Positions 22,849-39,400 of a stretch of 64,000 bases of DNA are shown piece by piece. The stretch lies in contig MARA01000053.1 of the NCBI GenBank assembly GCA_001792895.1, positions 184,853 through 248,852 of the forward strand, read 5' to 3'. Position 1 is the stretch's first letter. Every line of letters begins with the position of its first letter. This DNA comes from Lentinus brumalis. Lineage: Eukaryota; Basidiomycota; Agaricomycetes; Polyporales; Polyporaceae. Both the position numbers and the translations under genes were made by a program. A model generated the notes under the pieces. That model was not told where the DNA came from. It worked only from the letters and a program-made list of their open reading frames with translations, and did no database searches.

Positions 22849-23526
22849 GGCGCGTCATGACGCGTTTTCCCGCATTGGCTCAGGCGTGTTGTGCTCGGAG
22901 CACACACCGACTCTGTCAGCTTGTCGAACGTCCCTCACTGTATGTTTCCATCTCATTTGTGCGTGATACAGCCTGAGACTCGAAGCTCGCGCTCAATCGA
23001 CCCAAAATGAGACTCAAACCCATCGAGTCCGCCTCCGATTGGCATCGACGCCAGTTCCCGGCCGCATCGCTCCCGCTACGGCCTCAAAGATCACGACTGC
23101 AGGGTCCATCCTGAGCTGTAAACCCTCTTTGCTACGCTTTCGAATTCTCGTTCATGTTAACGGAGACACTGGTCGCGCAACCGTACGTGTTCCATATGTT
23201 GGCAGTCGCTCATCAAGTATTGGAGCGAGCTTCTCACTGTCAGTACTGGGAGTCTGACCAGACCTTTGCGAATCTGACGAATCGCGACTAGGCTACCTAT
23301 ACCATGCATCTTCATATTCCTGCCCGCTCGCAGCTGTACCGCGTCACTGTTCGCAATCAGCTGTAGGTGCATTCGCAATTAATCAAGCTCGGGGTTGCGG
23401 ACTGCGGCATTCGCACGTGAACTCGGGTTGCCGTCATCGACTCACTGCCCGAGTACCGCATGCCCGTGCCATCGACGACCGCGATAAAGCTCGCGCAGGG
23501 CAGCCTCTCGCGTCCGTGCTCCTGCC
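22849..23526. other. Intergenic, no supported gene
   Basis: Short frames only. Probably the promoter of the arrestin-like gene. Confidence 0.4.
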
Positions 23527-24990
23527 ATGACCTCGTCTATTCAAGTCGTGATTCCGCCGACGACATACTGCTCTGGAAGCTTCGTCGAGGGCGAAGTACG
23601 GCTCAACTTCCGGCATCTGCGAGAATATGGAGACCGGTTCGAGAAGATATGGGTCACCCTCAGAGGACGCATTATATGGTACGTAGTACATCCAATCACC
23701 ATTCGGATGTCTTTTCTGAAGATTGTGGTCAGCGTATGCGCGGATAACGATTCCGAGGATTGCGAAACGATCCCGCTTTTTGACCTTAGCCGCATGCTGT
23801 GGACCTACGGCTCCGAGTACCCACCGCCGGACTCTGACATCCTGCGGCTCTTCTTCCGCTTCCAGCTCCCGGACGACATCCCGCCGTCCTTGCTCGACCG
23901 CGCCGGGCCCGGAGGAACTGCTGGCGTGATGTACTCGCTCACCACGGTGGCCGTCCGTGCTGGTAGCTCTACGAGACCGTGGACGAAACATACGCCCATC
24001 GTGATCGTCCCGCGCGATGACGTGAGTCCGCTTATGACGCAATCCCTGGTTACAGATGGTTTCGCGTGGAGGACGGTGCACAAATCGAAGCAAGTCAGGA
24101 GAGCACTGTGGGGAGACTATGCGACGGTCAGGATCGAGGTGCGTCGTTTGAGTCGGACTCGGAAGACGTACCGTCTGTGACCACTGTTCGGCAGCTGTCC
24201 GTCCCAGACGTCCCCGTGTTCCCTCTGTTCACGCCCGTTCCGTTCAAAGTCGACGTCACGACTACCACCGCCAAGCTTAACCGCCGCATAAAGACGGATG
24301 GACGTGCGGATTCCGGACCTACGCAGATCTTTCCTACACCCCCTGCTGACGCCTCCGAGTTCGTATTCCAGCTTGTGCGGCGGACAAAGGTCCGCGTGCA
24401 GAAAAGGGAAGAGACGATCCAGTCAGTCACAGCGTGCACGCCTTGCGAACGCGTCGACGTCGACGTTCGATCCAAGGAGTGGGTCCCGACGCCCGACGCG
24501 CCGGGCTGGTCGCACTTGAGCTCGAACCAAGAACGAGGCGTGTGGGTGCAGTGCGCGCAATACTCGTCGAAGCTGGCCTTCAACGTCCCGCCAACGTTCA
24601 GCGTCGGCGATCGGCTTGGATGGGAGGTACGCCTCGACGATCAAGCCGTTTGTCCGCGCAGCTCTCTTACGGGATGTCCAGTACCACCTGAAGCTCAAGG
24701 TGCCCTTTCCCGGGTCCGGCAACGACGTAGAAGTCGAGATGCCCGTCACGATCGTCTCAGGCATCAACAAGCCGGTGCCTCGCAAGGAGCACCAGCCCCA
24801 TTCGCATAACCCCCGGCTCAGTTCTTGGGCCCCATCTACTTCGGAGCTGTCTCTTCCGTCGTGAGTGTGCCTCTCATCTTTGTTCTATGTCTTGACTCAT
24901 GCGGCGCACAGCGAGTACTGGCAAGGGCAGGGCACTTGGGCCTGGAACGAGTTCAATAGGGGGATCGATACGCAGGTCCCGACAGCTTGA
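23527..24990 (+). CDS. Arrestin-like protein
   Basis: Five exons (23527-23678, 23733-24138, 24195-24626, 24682-24860, 24912-24990) join in frame to 415 residues. The start MTSSIQVVIPPTTYCSGSFV and the following EGEVRLNFRHL with KIWVTLRGRI are the beta-sandwich opening of arrestin-N domains (pattern: a strand, a charged turn, then a second strand). LPDDIPPSLLDRAGPGGTAG followed by VMYSLTTVAVRA matches the part of fungal arrestins that reads LPPSF...G...Y.L.A.V. The C-terminal half has VQYHLKLKVPFPGSGNDVEV and VEMPVTIVSGIN, the arrestin-C strand before the usual LPVTIV motif. No PPxY motif for Rsp5 is evident in the parts read, so it may not be a ubiquitin-ligase adaptor of the ART type. Role in endocytosis is inferred from the family. 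Confidence 0.75.
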
Positions 24991-28161
<3,171 letters not shown>

Positions 28162-31100
28162 CGCAGAGAAGTTCTGGGGACGAGGAGACGAGCGGCGGGC
28201 GACAAGAAGATTGCGGGAGGACGAAGGAGGACGGGGTCGACGATGAACCGTCCCCTCGCTTATCTAAGCCGCCCCATCGCTGACCCTACTCCCGCCCCGC
28301 ACCCGCGATCCCCCTCCGCCGTCCCTCCCCGCCGCGCACTACCGCCCGCTAAACCACCCAGCCCCGCGCGCGCACTCCCTCCCTCCCTCCTCCATTTTCT
28401 GCGCGATTTTGTGCGTAGAGCTGCCGCCGCTGCAGGCTGCACACCGCGAGCTAGGGTTAGAATGACGTCGGTGGCGATGCGTACGTGGCCGTTGCGTTGC
28501 GAGCAGTGACGTCGTTCTTCGCTGCCTGTGAACGCGTTGGGCGTGCCTTGCTTCGAAGCAGCGTGGCCGGGGACTTGCGTGCACGGGTCGTCTGCTCGTG
28601 AGGCTCGCTCGACGTTCTCTTCTCTCGTTGCGCGCAGAATCTGCGACCTCTCGTGCCCGACTGGACGGGCGAAGGGCGACGCGCTCGGCACCCTCTGTCG
28701 CTATCAAGAGCGAGCAGCACAGGTAATTGCAAAGGAAGAGGATACTCATTGAAACGAACGTTGCGAAGGTCGCGCGAGCGTACTTACCCTATCGGAAGAG
28801 GATAAGTACTCGACTCGCAGTTGCCAGTACACGCGTGAAACGACGCTCAGCAGGTAAGTATCTCAGAACCGCGCAATAAAGAAGGTCATTCACCTCTGCC
28901 CACCCGTGTTTGCAGCAGAGATGGCAAACTTGCGTCGCCCTCGAGATGTCGGCGTCCGTATGGGCTTCAAGTGCATAGGCTCCAGACGATGGGCGATGTC
29001 AAATATGCACTGTCTTCCTCTCGTCCCGAAGCAAACGACCGCGGGAAGGGCATCTGGTGCGCGCATACCACGCTGCAGAGAAGCCTGGAGGAGGTGGAGG
29101 GCCTCGGACTGTTGGGATGCGCTCAGACACGCTACAGCCTACATACGCAACCGAGTCCGCCGCTGTTCACTGTCAGTATTGACTCTGTTAAGGCCGCCGA
29201 TCCGGGCCTCGAGTGCGGCAGAGCGAGAGAACTGCGTGGGTTGCGCCTCGAATGGACGAGAGGGACGGTGGCGGAATCGGCAGCTACTTAGGCGAGTGAC
29301 ACTGAAGCAGCTGGTTGCGTCTTCAACATGCGGCGTGCCCGAAGCCGTCGCCGACTCGACGCTCTGAGTCTGTGATGCGACAGCGACCATGCCAGTGCTC
29401 GTACCATCCCGCCGTCCCGACTCCCACCGCATCCCGCATCCCAAACGGTGCACGGTAGAACGCTAGTCAGCCAGCGACGTTCCAGCCAGTTCTCAGCGGG
29501 AACTTCACTTACCTCGCTTCTTGCAGCAGAGCCTGGAGGCCGTCCTCGCGGTCCCTGGTGCTGCATGTGCGCGTGACGGTGCAGGCGCGACAGGGAGCGC
29601 AGCGCAGCGGTGGCGTCACGTCTACGTGCTACTGTCTTGCAGGCTGCAGGCGTCCGTCTGTGCGCGCGGGAGGGCGTTATATCCGTGCGGATCGTGCTAG
29701 ACTGGATCTCGGTGCTTGGCGGAGGCACCCGGCTCGACGGGGAGTCCGAAGTGGCGATACCCCGGGGCCGAGCTCCGCTGCGATTCATCTGAAGCGCAGG
29801 TTCTTGAAGGGAATGCGGCCCTCAAAGCTTCGAGGTGAAGCAACAGCTGCTTGGGCAAGTCCCTTGCAAGCTGTTGCTGTTGCGGCTTGCTGGCCTGGAT
29901 GGCAGGACATGTCGTGCGGTAGGTACGCGTCGTAAGAGCAATGTGAAGAACTCCCCAGTAGGGGACGTCGAGTGTCCCCGAGAGCGGAGTCGAGGGAGTC
30001 GAGACTCGTCACTCGAGGCCGTACAGGAGAGTACGGAGTGATACACGCTTGGCATTGACAGTCATCCGTGGACCGTGTCGTCGTCCTCGCTCCGATGTGC
30101 AGGCTGGCACCGGTGCGACTGTGTGGGTGAGTGCGTCGGTGGCTGTCGACGGAGCGCAGCACGTCGGACTCACGGACTCGAGGCTATGTACGTATGCATA
30201 TGCGGATGCTCCTGGATCCACCGAGTGCGCTGTGACTCTGGCGGCGGTTGCGTTCCAGCCAGCCGCTGGGGTTGTACCGGGGAGTGCTGGTCGTGGAGTG
30301 TTACCAGCACTGATTCCTCCCAGTGTGCGCGACGAGCTTCGGGCGTCGTGGAGCTCTCGAGGCTGGACAATCGGAGCACGAGTGGTGGGCTCGGACTCCT
30401 GCGAGTCAGCACAGGCAAAGTATCGAGCTGGCGGGTCATCGACGCCGTACGCGCCTGGAACGTCCGTGAATGGACAAGGACCCGAAGCACGCAGGTGAAG
30501 CTTGCCGACTCCCGCAGTCCGGCGACTGGACCTGGATGAGGCGCGGCGGGCGCGGAGTGTGTCGTCTGTGTGCCGGGCTGCAGAAGGATAAGTAAATAGC
30601 GAGAGACGAGACGGGATGTGGCAGTCACCCGCCCGCTCGCCCTCGTCTGCATCGACCGCCTCTTCTCGACCGGTGACGACGGTCTCCAGTAGGCTGTTCC
30701 ACCAGAGTGGGGCGTCGGTGCGGTGCGACGGACGTATGCGCAGAGCCGGTAAGTGTCGACCTGTTTCTGATTGCGGAGAACGAGCTGACTAACAGTGACC
30801 TTGCTTACAGCGCGCTCAGACCCGGAAGACGACCCGGCGAGCAGCGGGCATGGGGAGGCGGGCGAGCGGTGGAGGGCGGCCATGATACCCAGTGCGGGCC
30901 GAGGTACCTTGGAGGACTTGAGCCTCCAAACGCACGTCACAGCGGCGGGTGCAGGCATGTATGTACGGAATTCCAGAGCTGCTTCGCCATATGGCAAGGT
31001 CGAGAAGGGCAGCGTTGCGAGACGCGTGCTGTCGGTCATCAGATACTGGACGGGGGACGAGGGTCGAGGGTCAGCAGCCAATCACTGAGAAGAGCTAGCA

Positions 31101-31255
31101 GAAGACTCGCCTGCTCACGCCGTCCATTGCAGTTGCAGACACCGAGCTTAGTGACGGAGCGAACGAGTTCCCGAATAGGCAGAGCCACGCGAGCACGGGC
31201 GCCTCTCTGTGGGTGACCTCATCGCGGTGGACTTGCTTCTGAGTTTGTCGCTGCG
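28162..31255. other. Intergenic, no supported gene
   Basis: About 3.1 kb. Next to HOG1 is a C-rich promoter-like stretch with CCCTCCCTCC repeats. The rest has overlapping GC-rich frames up to 303 codons on both strands. None has hydrophobic/charged patterning, splice sites or motifs I can support. Confidence 0.4.
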
Positions 31256-34200
31256 ATGTCGTTCGTCCGAGCTTCTCTCGCTGCCCGCTCAACCGTGCGT
31301 TCTCTCTCTGCACGCTGTTCTTCGCTGACGTGAGAGCAGGTGCGGCGGTACTCGACTGCCCCTGCGGCCAAGTCGCCGTCCAACCTCCCCTTCATCCTCC
31401 TCGGCGCAGGTACGCTTGCCCTCCGCTGAGCCCGCCCCGCTCCTCACTCGTCCCAGGCACCGCCGGTCTCGCCGGGTACATCTACCTCAGCCGCAGCGAC
31501 GGCGCACAGGCCGCCGCGAAGCCCAAGATCTCCGACAAGAGCGCCCTCGACCCGCAGAACTTCCTCGACTTCAAGCTCAAAAAGGTCGAGCCCTACAACC
31601 ACAACACCGCAAAGTGCGTCCCTCTCTCTCTTGCGTTTCCTGACGTGCGCCGACGCGCCGCAGATTTATCTTCGAGCTCCCACCCGACACCGCGTCCCTC
31701 CTCCCCGTCGCCTCCTGCGTCATCGTCAAGTCTTCCCCGATGCCGCCCCGCTCGTCGACGCAAAGGGCAAGCCCGTCATCCGTCCCTACACCCCCATCTC
31801 GCCCTCCGACCAGCCCGGCGAGCTCACCTTCCTCGTGAAGAAGTACGAGGAGGGCAAGATGTCCAAGTACATCCACGACATGCACCCCGGCGACAAGCTC
31901 TCCATCAAGGGTCCCATCCCCAAGTTCGAGTACAAGAGTGCGTGTTCGGTCTTTGCTTCTTGATTCCCTCCTCGTCGTTCCTCGTCTGGTCCGCTGTGGA
32001 GGTGTTAGAGCGTCAAGTTCGTCCATGCCGAACCGCTGACGCAGACTCTCGGCAAACGCGACCTGTTCCCCTCGCCTGCGCAGTCACTGAGTCAGACCGC
32101 GAGCGTGTTGCGAGGGCCCCTGGATGAGAGCGCGACTTCCCGACTGAACTCGCCGCGTGCAACCCTTGAAGACATCCCAGCTTGCGCGCGAGCGATCATT
32201 CCCTCCCATCCTCTCTACCCACGCGTCCTCCGTATGCGGTGAGAACACACATCCCTGCCCCCGCGCTGCAGGCGAGAGACGTAGCTGCACTGCGCACTGC
32301 GACAGCACGGCCTTTCGTCCCGCCAGTGAACGCGTGCCTGTGCGTGCGTGCATACGTACCGGGCATCTCTGCTGTCGTGTCGTACGATTTCGGACGGCTC
32401 CGCGGAAAAGAGACTCAGTGATGCGGTGAGCAAGACCCGTGGACAACGCAGGCGAGCGGGTGGGACGGTGTCGAGGTACGAGAGCGTGTCTGCGATTACT
32501 TCCGGGAGGTCGGGCTGTCGGGCTGTCTGCCGCACTCGGCTTGGTTCTGCGCATGGACGAGCGGAGACGATGGGGACTCGGAGACGTGGGTGGTGGCATG
32601 TAGGAGAGGCTGTATGGCGCGTCCGAGAGCGCACTGTGGTTGAGGAGGAGTCGGCGCGGGAGGGGAGGCGGTCGTGCTCGGTGTTCGATGCTTGGTGCGA
32701 GAGTCGTGCCCACTCCGAGAGCCGGCCCAGTGTATTCGTCGGACTTGGGTGCGTGCGGGCTCGCGACGCGTCTGGAGTCGTCCCGCTGGGATTCAGATAC
32801 GTCGCTCTGTTAGTGAACCCTGGTAGTCTGGCGGCGCCCTGGACTGCTTATCTGGGCGTGTGCTCCTGGAGTATGCGAGCTGGTCGCGCACCCCGTTCAT
32901 GTCGTCCGTCTGCGACGAGCATAGACGACGGGGACTCGGAGACGTGGACGTAGTGTGCAGCCGTCGGACGTGGAGAGTATGTTCGGCGCACAGGAGAGGC
33001 TGTATGCGCACCCTGGTCTAGATGTGCCGGTGTTGGACCGGTGCTCGCTGCTCGCTGCGTCAATTCTGCTCGGAGAGTCCGCCGAGTCGCGGGAGGACTA
33101 CGAGTCGCTGCATGAGCACACCCGCTCTGAGCCCCGTGTAGACCCGACGCGCACGCAATCGTGATACGGTCCGTGCCGTGCGTCTCTGGGCCAGTGCGCA
33201 GGATTGTGAGCAACGCACGCTCATCCAGCAGCGATCTGGAGATTGCGCGTGCGTGAGGTCCCGGTGCCGCGTTCGTAGTCGCACGCCGGAGGATCGTTTA
33301 TTCGCCGGTAGCGGGCAGCGGGCAGCGGGGTACGCACAAGTGAGCTGGGACTCGTCAATGTCAGTGTCAATGCTGTGCGTGCCCTGCTGTTCGCGCTGCG
33401 CGAACGGAACGCGGGTGGACGCGGTGATGCTCCGATGAGTCCTTCTCGTGCCCGTGGTTTAAGGTATGACGGCAGGCCCGTCGGGTGTCCGGCCAGGTCA
33501 CGTTGCCGTCTCCGGGTTCCGCATGTCCAAGTACGCGCCTCGACCCGCCCCCGCCGAATCAGCGCGGAGACGAGCGAGTCGCGTAGGCGCGTCTGCACTC
33601 GTCCTGCCGGAGCCCGAATACATTCCTGTTCAAACCAGCGTCGTGAGCAGCCCGCTCTCGTCCAGCCGCGGAAGCATGACACGCGGCGCACACTGTCTAC
33701 CATCTCACATGCAGGAGAACGTCGTTCTCTACTCCTCCGTGGTTATTCTACGTTCTCCTGGCACACATGCTGACGCCCTCGCAGTTAACCAATTCGATGA
33801 GGTCGGCATGATCGCCGGCGGCAGCGGCATGTACGTCCTGCCTCTCCCTCCCTCTCTCCGTCTCGCGCTCACGCACACGCACACGACAGCACACCGATGT
33901 ACCAGATCCTCGAGCACGCGCTCAAGGACCCGTCGAACAAGACGCGCTTCACGCTCATCTTCGCGAACGTGACCGAGAAGGACATCCTGCTCAAGGAAGA
34001 GTTCGACACGCTCGTGAAGCAGCACCCGAAGACACTCAATGTCGTGTACACCGTCGACAAGGCCGAGCCGGGCTGGAAGGGCCCGACGGGGTACGTGAAC
34101 GAGGAGCTGTGCAAGCAGTATTTGCCGTCTGCGGACCTCGGGGAGAAGGCGAAGATCTTTGTGTGCGGGCCCCCTGGACAGGTCGCCGCGCTTGCCGGCA

Positions 34201-34349
34201 AGAAGGAGGGGATGAAGCAGGGCGAGTTGGGCGGCGTGTTGAAGGAGCTGGGGTACAAGGAGGATCAGGTGCGCCGTTTGCGTCTCGCGAGGGTGATGGG
34301 GGATGCTGACTGTTGGTGCTCTCACTCGTTGCAGGTCTTCAAGTTCTAA
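31256..34349 (+). CDS. MCR1: Mitochondrial NADH-cytochrome b5 reductase
   Basis: FAD enzyme that passes electrons from NADH to cytochrome b5 (outer membrane/intermembrane space). Exons: 31256-31294, 31340-31409, 31457-31613, 31664-31937, 33785-33830, 33890-34268 and 34335-34349, about 326 residues. The N-terminus MSFVRASLAARSTVRRYST is a mitochondrial presequence, followed by a membrane anchor FILLGAGTAGLAGYIYL. The FAD motif is RPYTPISPSDQPGELTF; the NADH-domain marks are MIAGGSGITPMYQ and KIFVCGPPGQV, and the protein ends VFKF. One base appears missing near 31729 (a run of C), where SCVIVKSS joins DAAPLVDAKGKPVIRPY. Intron 4 (31938-33784) is 1,847 bp, some thirty times longer than its neighbours, but its GTGCGT donor, CGCAG acceptor and phase are intact. 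Confidence 0.9.
31938..33784 (+). other. Giant intron of MCR1 with internal duplication
   Basis: Lies between PKFEYK and NQFDEVGMIAGGSG, where other introns of the gene are 45-60 bp. It contains an internal diverged repeat: GGGGACTCGGAGACGTGG near 32571 and again near 32930, each followed by AGGAGAGGCTGTATG. I found no terminal repeats or reading frame that identify a mobile element. Confidence 0.6.
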
Positions 34350-35590
34350 GTTCTAGAGTAGCATGGGCGACTCTCTTGCTTTCGTGCTGTGGACGTACAA
34401 TCTATCCATGCTCAACACTGCTCCGTCGCATGGCGGTCTGTGACTCCCGAGCCTGAAGTGGAGACAAGTCAGAAGGATATGCGGTGACAAGCGCGATGCG
34501 TACGTTCCTCTCCACACCCTACTGTGTCGTTTATTGTTGGTTCTTTCATGGCTGTTATGAGCGGGGCGGAGGGACTTCATCCCTGCGATTGTCGGCGTTG
34601 GATTCGGTCGATCGGCACAGATTGCGTGAGCATTGTTAAGACTTGGGTGGAGTGCTCACACCTCATTGTAGCAGTCTCTGCAGTACAGGAAGAGGGCTAT
34701 ATAGGACGAGGCCGCCGCGAGCGAGTCCGCCGTTGGGGTCAAGTTGGGGTCGTGACACGATGCCGCGGCTTCTATGTGCGAATTTGTCACGGATGATACT
34801 GAACTCGAACCACCGTCATGTTTCTTGCATGCTCATAGACTACGTGTTCCAAGCAACGCTAATGAATGCGATCCGATAGTATTCTAGCAGTAATCCGGAG
34901 TTTCGAAGCCTTAGGGTTATGAGACCATCCAGGGAGCCCAGGGGAAGGCCTCTGGTGGCAAGGGTCGGGGTAAGGCAGCGGGGGGTTAGCCCTAGGACGG
35001 GGTTTCGAACCCTAAATTAGGGTCAGTTCCCGGGGGAAGGGGGGCGGGTCCCGCTTGTGAGGAGCACAAGTCTGGCGTGCGCTGAGATGGGTGATAGGCG
35101 GGGTTTAGCGTTAGCATCTAGCGCCCAGCACGGGGATGTGGTGCATGCCAGGGTACGTGCGTGCGGGCGCACACAGCGCGTGGCGGGGAAGGGGAGCATC
35201 AAGCGCCCGGGAGGTGGTGCGTGCCGCGGAGCGTGCGTGAGGAGCGCAAGGAGGATCTAGCGCCCGGCGCGCGTGCGAGAGGTGGTGCATGCCGGGGTGC
35301 GGGCAGGTGGAGCACCCCGCGCCCACCGCGTGTGCGAGAGGTGGTGCATGCCGGGGTGGGTGCGGGAGGGGCGCACACAGCGCGCGGCGGGTAAGCGTGG
35401 CAGACAGCGCCATTCGTCGGCGGCTGCGGAGCCACGTCCGCGCATGCGCGGCGCATGGGCGCGTTGGTTGGTACGTACGTCGCTGACGAGCGCGGAGGAG
35501 GCCACGCGCCGACCCTGGCGACGCGCGGGCGCGAGGTGCGCTCACGCCGGTGGACAGCAGACAGCCCAACCACGCCGCTGCGCGGGCCGC
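34350..35590. other. Intergenic, with GC-rich tandem repeats
   Basis: No supported gene. From about 35130 to 35400 a degenerate G-rich unit built around GTGGTGCATGCCGGGGTG recurs at least four times. Near 34905-35030 there are several TTAGGG/CCCTAA-like words. Confidence 0.6.
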
Positions 35591-35760
35591 ACCTACGCGT
35601 GCATTGCGCTAGGTACAGCAGTCCAGTGCGGGTGGCCTTAGTGTTGTGCCATCACCTCGGCAACTGAGTGTTAGGGTTGGCCTAATCTTGCTTGGTCGAG
35701 CAATATTAGCGTGGCTAAGATGTTTCGCAGGATCATACAATACAAGCTGCAGGCGAGGCG
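35590..35760. repeat. Direct repeat upstream of the helicase gene, copy 1
   Basis: Shares with 36190-36365 the blocks AGTCCAGTGCGGG, then GTTGGCCTAATCTTGCTT, then TCGAGC.ATATTAGCG and AGGATCATACAA. About 75-80 percent alike by eye. Confidence 0.75.
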
Positions 35761-36189
35761 GCGCCCCACGGCCGATTCCGCCTGCCGCCATCTGGCACGC
35801 TAGGGACTTGTTATGGGTGCGGGTGAAAGATAGCCCAACGGGGATGCATGCGTTAGCGACGCAGGGGCTGGCAGGCGGATGTTCGACCTTATAATTATAA
35901 GAGGCCAGTGCCATTGCTGTCAAAGGTAAAATTTCCTCGTCATCTGACCCCAGAGGGGTAAAAGGCCTGTCAAAAGTTGCCTTAGGGGTTAGGGGGTGGC
36001 CCTGTTACAGGGGGAATATCGCGCTTTGCCGGCCGTGTGGGGTGCAGCGTGCGTGCATGAGGACGGCCCGCGGTCGAGAAGGATATGCCTTGGCGGCGCC
36101 TTGCACGGGCGCGACGTACGCTCATGCGGCTGGCCAGCACCGCCTGGTGTCTACAGTCCATACGCCCCCGGGCCGCCAGTGCGCGCACA

Positions 36190-36365
36190 TCGTGCAACAT
36201 TCGGAAGTCCAGTGCGGGGGCCTTTGTGTGAATGCCATGGTGTTTCATCACCTCTGTGGAGTGTTGGGTTGGCCTAATCTTGCTTAATCGAGCCATATTA
36301 GCGCGGCTGGAATGTTTTCCAGGACATAGCCTGGAATCCGGAGGATCATACAAGCCGCTAGGGAG
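36190..36365. repeat. Direct repeat upstream of the helicase gene, copy 2
   Basis: Second copy of 35590-35760, ending about 130 bp before the start codon of the helicase gene. It is probably part of its promoter or of the 5' flank of a repeated element. Confidence 0.75.
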
Positions 36366-36494
36366 TCGATCGTGGGGTGCAAAATTTCTGGACAACTTTC
36401 TGCCAGGCGGGAGAGGAGGTACATAAGGTGCGGCGGACGTCTCAAACGAGGACCACTTTTTCCCCCGAGGGAATCTCTCTGCTTCTTCGCCGCC

Positions 36495-39400
36495 ATGGCT
36501 CCGCGCACATCTATGCTCTCAATATTCCTCGAGCTTGCTACCGCGGCTGGCTCGGACCCCAAGGACCCCGCCCCGTGGTGTTACGCTAAATGGATGACGG
36601 CGGGCTCTGGGAAGGTGCCCCCCTTCCACCCGGGGTACCCTGCCCCTGAGGACCCCAATGAGCGACGGCACCAAGAAGCGATGGTGGACCTGGTTCGTCG
36701 ATACCGGGCGGCAGGACAAGGGAACGAACAGGACGCCCGCGAAGCCATCCTCCAGGGCAATGTCGCGGATGCGAAGGCCAGGCTGCAGAGGTGGTTGGAC
36801 TGCGACACCAAGGCATCACTAATCAATTCGCGCTTTGATCGGGTGCTCAGCGACACTGGGATTAGCGTCTATACTGTCGCCCTCCCGAAGCTGACAGGGG
36901 TAAGCACGGACTCTTCAAGATTCTACGGGGGCTCACGAGTTACCAGTTGCGTACCCTGGAGGCTGCCAACGCCTACGTGTGCCTGTCCGACCTCGCTCTG
37001 GAGTTCTTTGGTGAGGACAGCCTGGACGAGGGTGGCCGTTTCGTCAAACCCGAAATAACTGCGTGGCTTCGTGGGTACCTCACTCTGACGTGGCACCGCT
37101 GGCGCAGTTCATTCAACCGGCAGGTGGCAGCCCTTGAAAAGGCGCAGACTGCTTTCCAGGAGCGGCAAAAGGGTGAGTCACAGTCACAGCCGAGAAGAGA
37201 TAGGCAGGACTGATGGAGACTATGTAGAGATGCAGGAGGAGGATGCCAACCACACCCATGCGGAGGTGAGGGCTTACCTCGCCGCTATGAAAAAGGCGGC
37301 CGACCATGTCACGAGGTGGAAAGACGCCATTCCAGAGCGCTACTCGGGGATGGTGGAGTTGTTGAAGACGACCCAAGAGGGCATGGCAGGGGGGCTCGAT
37401 TCGGACGCATTTAAAAGTGAGCAGATGCAGGTGCTTGGCTCGACAGGCGCGTGTCTAATGGCTTATGAATACTCTAGAGCTACCACTTGCGATACGGGCG
37501 GTGTGGCAGTACCTCCCGAACCAAAGGGACATTGAGTCGGCGCGAGCCAAAGTGGCGGAAATGATTCGCGCGATGCAGGACGAGGAGCCGATGGAGGTGC
37601 CCAGAGACATGCCATCATGGTCGACCGATGACTGGGATGAGGGCACTGAAGAGTTGGCTGGCCGGACAGTGGCAGAGCTCGCGGGAATGCTGGGGTTGTC
37701 GAAGCCGCAAGTCCCCGGCATGGCGAAGAAGGAACACCCTACGTCGGCCCACGACGCTTGGTCAAGGGAAGGAAGGCGCTTGGCTGAGAGCGAAGACGCG
37801 GTCGCGCTGGGACTCTTCCCTCACCAGTGGCAAGGGCTTGTAAAGCTGGTCCACAACATGTTGGCAGGGCGTTACACCCTCCTCATGGACGCTGTCGGCG
37901 TGGGGAAGACGGCACAGGCCATCTCGACAATCCTCATGTACGAGTGGATCCGCGCGATGCAGGAAGCCGACCAGTTGCCGGCGGTTCTCAGTGAGTGATT
38001 TCTCTGAGCTCGAAGCGCTGCGCTGACCCCGCTTGTGCACAGAGGAACTCGTGGGGGAAAGAAGACTCCCAAAGGGGCCCCACGTGGTCGTGCTACCGCC
38101 AGGGCTGATCGCGCAGTGGCAGGCCGAGCTGCATCGATTCCTTCCCCCGATGTCCTTCACAATCTTGCCTTACCAGGGCAACTTCAGTGTTAACAACCGC
38201 AAGGCGATCTGGGCCCTTGCCCAAACATCACAGGTGCCAGTGATCCTGCTTGTCGCGCAAGGGGCGGTGTCGGAGGATGGCAAAACGGTCCTTTCAGCAC
38301 CAACGAAGATGAACCAGAGCAACGAGTTCACGGAGCTGAGCCCAAAGAAGACTAAAGTGGGCGTCGCCTCTTTGCCCTTCTCGTTGTTCAACCCTGGGGT
38401 GACCTTCGGCACCGTCATCGTGGATGAGATTCACATCTACCGCGGGCGCCCAGCAAAGCGCCTGTATGTCTCGGCGATCATCGCCAAGGCCTTCTATGCC
38501 ATTGGTATGAGTGCGACACCTATCATCACCGCCCCGATAGTGCGTGTACGAATTGGAGGACCCAGATGGCAGTCTGACGGGGTTGTTTTCAGGACTTAAC
38601 CTATGTCGCGCGGCTGTTGCGCGTCCCTGGGTTTGACAGTGAGGAACAGGAAGAGTTGCGCAGGGCATTCAATCGCGTTAGGGACGAGGAGCGCACCAAA
38701 CGCAAGGCGGACCCAGACACGCTCAAGCAAGCGGCCGCAGTGGCGCGGGGGCAAGTCACCAAGGAGCCCAAGGACGACGCAATCCGCCATGCAATGGTAA
38801 AGTGGATCACCGAGCAGCGAGTACTTATCTCGTCGAATATCCTCCGACGGACAACAGCGTCCAAGGGTCCCGACGGGCTGCCGATATCATCGCTGCCGGC
38901 AATTACGCACCGGCGCATGTACTGCGAGTTGCGACCGACGAGCAGGCGGTGCAGGAGCGACTGGCCACCGAATTGGTCGATGGGGAAGTCACGGTGAACC
39001 AGAGGGGTGTGAAGGTGAGCGCACACGCACGTACAAGGTCTGCGAGCATGACGCGCCCCCCCCGGCGAGATGCTGAGGCTCAGAGGGTTAGAGAGCGCCA
39101 GCTACGCTCGCTGTGGTGCGCTGCGCGGGCTAAGACGTGCAGACAGGGCCACGTAGCGCATCCTGTGATGCGAAATGAGATCGCCACGAGCGCACCTTGC
39201 GCTCTCTCGGGGGCTTGCGCAAGCCTCACACGTGGTGGGACACGACCACGTAGCGCGTGTTGTGTCGCGGGCTGGGTCCCCCACCGAGCGCAGCCCACGC
39301 TCCCAGGGGCTAGGCGTGACCCTGGCACGTGTGTCCACGGACTGGCCGGCGGGTGCGGGCGGGGTGCGCAACTTGCGCTCAATTGGGCGCGCCTCCCGGC

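Noticed and set aside
28906..31081. Genes in the overlapping frames of 100-303 codons
   Set aside because: GC-rich chance frames on both strands; no motifs, no consistent splice structure, no similarity between the two strands' products and known families.
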